Source of the DNA: Hydnum rufescens UP504 | Taxonomy: Eukaryota; Basidiomycota; Agaricomycetes; Cantharellales; Hydnaceae | Assembly: GCA_014904985.1 (NCBI GenBank) | Contig: MU128949.1 | Span: forward strand, 219,323 to 283,322 | Length of the DNA stretch: 64,000 nt | Direction of reading: 5' to 3' | Part shown: in pieces, positions 61,623 through 64,000 of the stretch | Layout: each line of letters starts with the position of its first letter | Numbering within the stretch: the stretch's first letter is position 1 | Made by a program: the position numbers and the translations under genes | Notes under the pieces: generated by a model | The model's input: the letters and a program-made list of their open reading frames with translations, nothing else | Told to the model about the DNA's origin: nothing | Database searches by the model: none

Positions 61623-63088
61623 ATGGCTACCGTCCTCGATCCACCTGTGTTAACACCAGAGACGGTCATTTCGGACCTTCCGAATGCCTTTTCTCGTGGT
61701 CGGGAATCCCAGGATCTCTTCTTTTTCGAATCTACGACTTCGACATTTCCTGAGAATGGCATCGACGTGAGCCATCAACGAGTGGAGTTCTCCAGATTCC
61801 TGAAAGTTACTGGCTGTTCAGTTCGAGATAAGGAAATGTCCCGCCCTTCTTCACAAACCCCACTTGCCCACTCCGCATTTCAACGCGTCCGTGTCACCCG
61901 ATCCATTTGCTCCTCCTTACCCAGCCGGGCTGTTAATCGGAGAACTTCACGGCGAAGACGACGAGAAATACGTAATAATGGTGGGTACTCCAATCGTCTC
62001 CCCCCCTTTCTCACACGTTTTGACAGCATGGTCGCTTCTGTAGCTCAACAAGTACAGGTTGGTACTCAGAATTATTCTCACCAATCGTTATTGTTGGAAG
62101 TTGACAAAAAGGCGAACCAAGCGTGGTCAAACACCACTTTCTCTTGATCACAAAAGGTAATGTACTATCCGGATCTTGATGATAGCGAGAGAAATCAATG
62201 GCATGAAGTACAGAGTTCCATAGTCAAACCACACCCCCTCTTCCCCCAGATCTCGTCATAGCCTATCAACTACTCGTGTCAGCGCGTAAAGCAGGAACGC
62301 CTTTTTTCGCATTTTTCAACTGTGGCGATCGAAGCGGTGCCAGTCAGAATCACAAGCACTTGCAATTACTCCCAGTCGCCGCAGATGGACCGCCCGTTGA
62401 GAGACTCGCCAAAGCACAGAATGTAGACGTTGAAGGCGCGTGTGTATGTTCACAATTGGCTTCTTGACTTCTTTCAAAGACATTATGGTGCCTCACAGCG
62501 ACACCCTTCTCCATCGATCGCCTTCCTTACGCACAATATGTTCGCCGACTGCCAACCTCCCTCCCCTCTGCACCCACAGACACATTATACGAAACCCTGA
62601 CTACTGCGTTCCTGCAACTTCTGGACCTCGCGGTGCTTGCTATCCGGCATGATCCTAATGAACATCCTCGTGGACCACCCAGTGTACAGTTCTCATTCCA
62701 ATCCCACCACCCCCTACTAACAACTTTTTTTCCCGTCTATTGTCGACTCCCAGTTTAATCTGATCCTTACTCTCTCCCATATGCATCTTATCCCACGCTC
62801 ACAAGAGAAGTACGTTCTGACGCAAACAGGCGAACCAATGAGTATCAATTCCGTGGGCTTCGCTGGTATGTTACTTGTTAAGAGCGAAGAAGAAGCCGAG
62901 GCAGTCAGGAAGGAAGGGATTTTGAGCATTCTTCGGCGAGTGTTGGATCGATTCTGATTTTTTTTTGCTGCTGTGCTGAGCAAACAGTGGCTTCTTTGAC
63001 TGAATTTGTCTGTGTGCAGGGGTGTAGCAATTCCCAGGCTGGCGGAACAACTCGCAGAGCCACAGAATCTAGAACAGGATGGCAATAG
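61623..63088 (+). CDS. Ap4A phosphorylase / ATP adenylyltransferase (Apa1/Apa2 family)
   Basis: Splits diadenosine tetraphosphate with phosphate to ATP and ADP. Exon 1 starts at ATG 61623 and contains SQDLFFFEST. A short intron rejoins to FEIRKCPALLHKP, then DPFAPPYPAGLLIGELHGED, LNKYRLV, PPDLVIAYQLLVSARKAGTP and FFAFFNCGDRSGASQNHKHL, which has the GASQxHKHLQ catalytic histidine motif of the family. The C-terminus has FNLILTLSHMHLIPR and GEPMSINSVGFAGMLLVKSE, the usual end of Apa2 enzymes. The last splice (about 62940-63019) is not certain, so the stop could be at 62958, 63088 or 63095. No inactivating change in the core was seen. Confidence 0.8.
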
Positions 63089-63095
63089 GGACTAG

Positions 63096-63638
63096 GATCA
63101 CTCTACCCGAATCTGGCACTATGGTACATGCAGCGTTCCGTACAATAAGTGATGTATAAGATACAACGATTCGGTCGAGAGCTGCTCTTTTGCATTCCCT
63201 GACAATACATACATATTGATGAGTTTGTTAGTCTCAAGCTTGAATGATAGGGCGTTGGGGGCGTGAAGCTGAATCTTTCCCTGGCTCTCAGAGGCCGAGG
63301 GCATGTGCCCGAACCGCGTCTGCCCCGCTGAACTTCGTCATCGTGACCCCACCCCCATTCCCGCTTTACTGTCCCATGTATTTAGGTACAGCAAACCGCT
63401 CTCGGCGCCTACGTGGTATACAAATCAGATTCTCTCTCGCTCTCTGGGAGGGGGGCATGTACTAAGCGGTGAAAAAAAAGGGAATATTCCATGGTCCACA
63501 AGGAGAGGCAAGCGTAGCAATGGAGACCCTTCGGTACTTCTCGCTACGTGTCCATGTCACGGTTGGTCGCCGCCACCTCAATATTAATATTACCAACAGT
63601 CATTATAGGTACTACGTACTGTCCCCTCCTCACGAGCA
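63096..63638. other. Intergenic, convergent 3' ends
   Basis: No gene recognised between the Ap4A phosphorylase and the partial gene at the right edge. Confidence 0.5.
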
Positions 63639-64000
63639 TCATCGACTCCCTGTCCCATCTGTCTCATCCGTGGACATCCCATCTGCACCCAGGACATCCT
63701 TAAATCCATCCCAGGTCTCTTTTATTGTGTCGGGAACTTCGATAGTAGGCCATTCAGCGACATCTGCTAAACCCCATACTTTTTGCGCAGCCCACTCAAG
63801 GACATGGCGTGTCATCGAAGCCTCAGTATCCGCCTCTTCATCTCCTTTGGCACTAGACCACCAAGAAAAGAAATCTGCCATTACATTGCTGTTGGGATCA
63901 GGAATCGAATTGGAAGAGGACCGTCCTCGGCGCTTTGATGGTGTTTTTGACGAGGGCGATCTCGGAGGGGAATTTGACTTTGCCTTTCTAGACTTGGACC
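63639..64000 (-). CDS. C-terminal end of an unknown protein (partial at window edge)
   Basis: Open from the right edge to the stop at 63639 (about 120 codons). The first part is basic and Ser/Pro-rich (SPPRSPSSKTPSKRRGRSSS); the end is acidic and Trp-rich (MADFFSWWSSAKGDEEAD, VLEWAAQKVWGLADVAEWPT). An internal Met at 63881 could also be a start, but the frame remains open upstream, which favours a longer protein. No family recognised. Confidence 0.5.
   Translation of the reverse strand, partial: SKSRKAKSNSPPRSPSSKTPSKRRGRSSSNSIPDPNSNVMADFFSWWSSAKGDEEADTEASMTRHVLEWAAQKVWGLADVAEWPTIEVPDTIKETWDGFKDVLGADGMSTDETDGTGSR

Noticed and set aside
1..64000. tRNA or rRNA genes
   Set aside because: I looked for B-box-like and clover-leaf patterns by eye on both strands and found none that could be folded convincingly; tRNAscan-SE would settle it.

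Overview
The window is filamentous-fungal nuclear DNA, most likely from a basidiomycete (Agaricomycetes). The genes are split by short introns of about 50-75 nt with GT..AG ends and a few GC..AG ends. The proteins are eukaryotic: an ARF exchange factor, a Rdh54 translocase, a mitochondrial rRNA methyltransferase, an HMG-box regulator, an F-box protein and a NACHT-WD40 relic. I cannot name the species. No tRNA, rRNA or CRISPR array was seen.

Repeat block, 1-10.57 kb. This part is CpG-poor and almost gene-free. It holds two giant palindromes. The first covers at least 1-3187, runs off the left edge, and folds on a zero-spacer centre near 1594. The second, 5483-10559, is a 5.08 kb nearly perfect inverted repeat flanked by an exact 8-bp direct repeat (TATTGGTA), so it looks like a transposed foldback element. 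Its arms differ mostly by C/T (G/A) changes, mainly at CpG. Between the palindromes lies a decayed piece of an N-acetylglutamate synthase gene.

Mixed block, 10.57-26.8 kb. It contains a secreted class 3 lipase (12659-14493), a 1,104-residue HAM1-like/BPI-fold candidate (14909-18491), an F-box family with one complete gene (23515-25358) and broken relatives (19852-21658), and a frameshifted fragment of mitochondrial intermediate peptidase (26046-26766). Several copies of a short dispersed repeat family lie between them.

Tandem acyl-CoA ligase block, 27.4-36.2 kb. Two closely similar 4-coumarate-CoA-ligase-like genes lie head to tail and share very small exons (6 and 12 nt) and GC-AG introns. 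A decayed NACHT-WD40 gene follows at about 36.97-38.87 kb, then about 4.9 kb without a recognisable gene.

Housekeeping block, 43.8-64 kb. Genes are closely spaced and mostly intact: HMG-box factor (+), mitochondrial rRNA dimethyladenosine transferase (+), EFA6/Syt1-type Sec7-PH ARF-GEF (-), a 107-residue protein of unknown function (-), RDH54/TID1 (-), Ap4A phosphorylase/ATP adenylyltransferase (+, sharing a 156-bp promoter with RDH54), and the C-terminal end of an unknown basic Ser-rich protein (-) at the right edge. The picture is a repeat-rich, accessory, recombining left half joined to a conserved right half.
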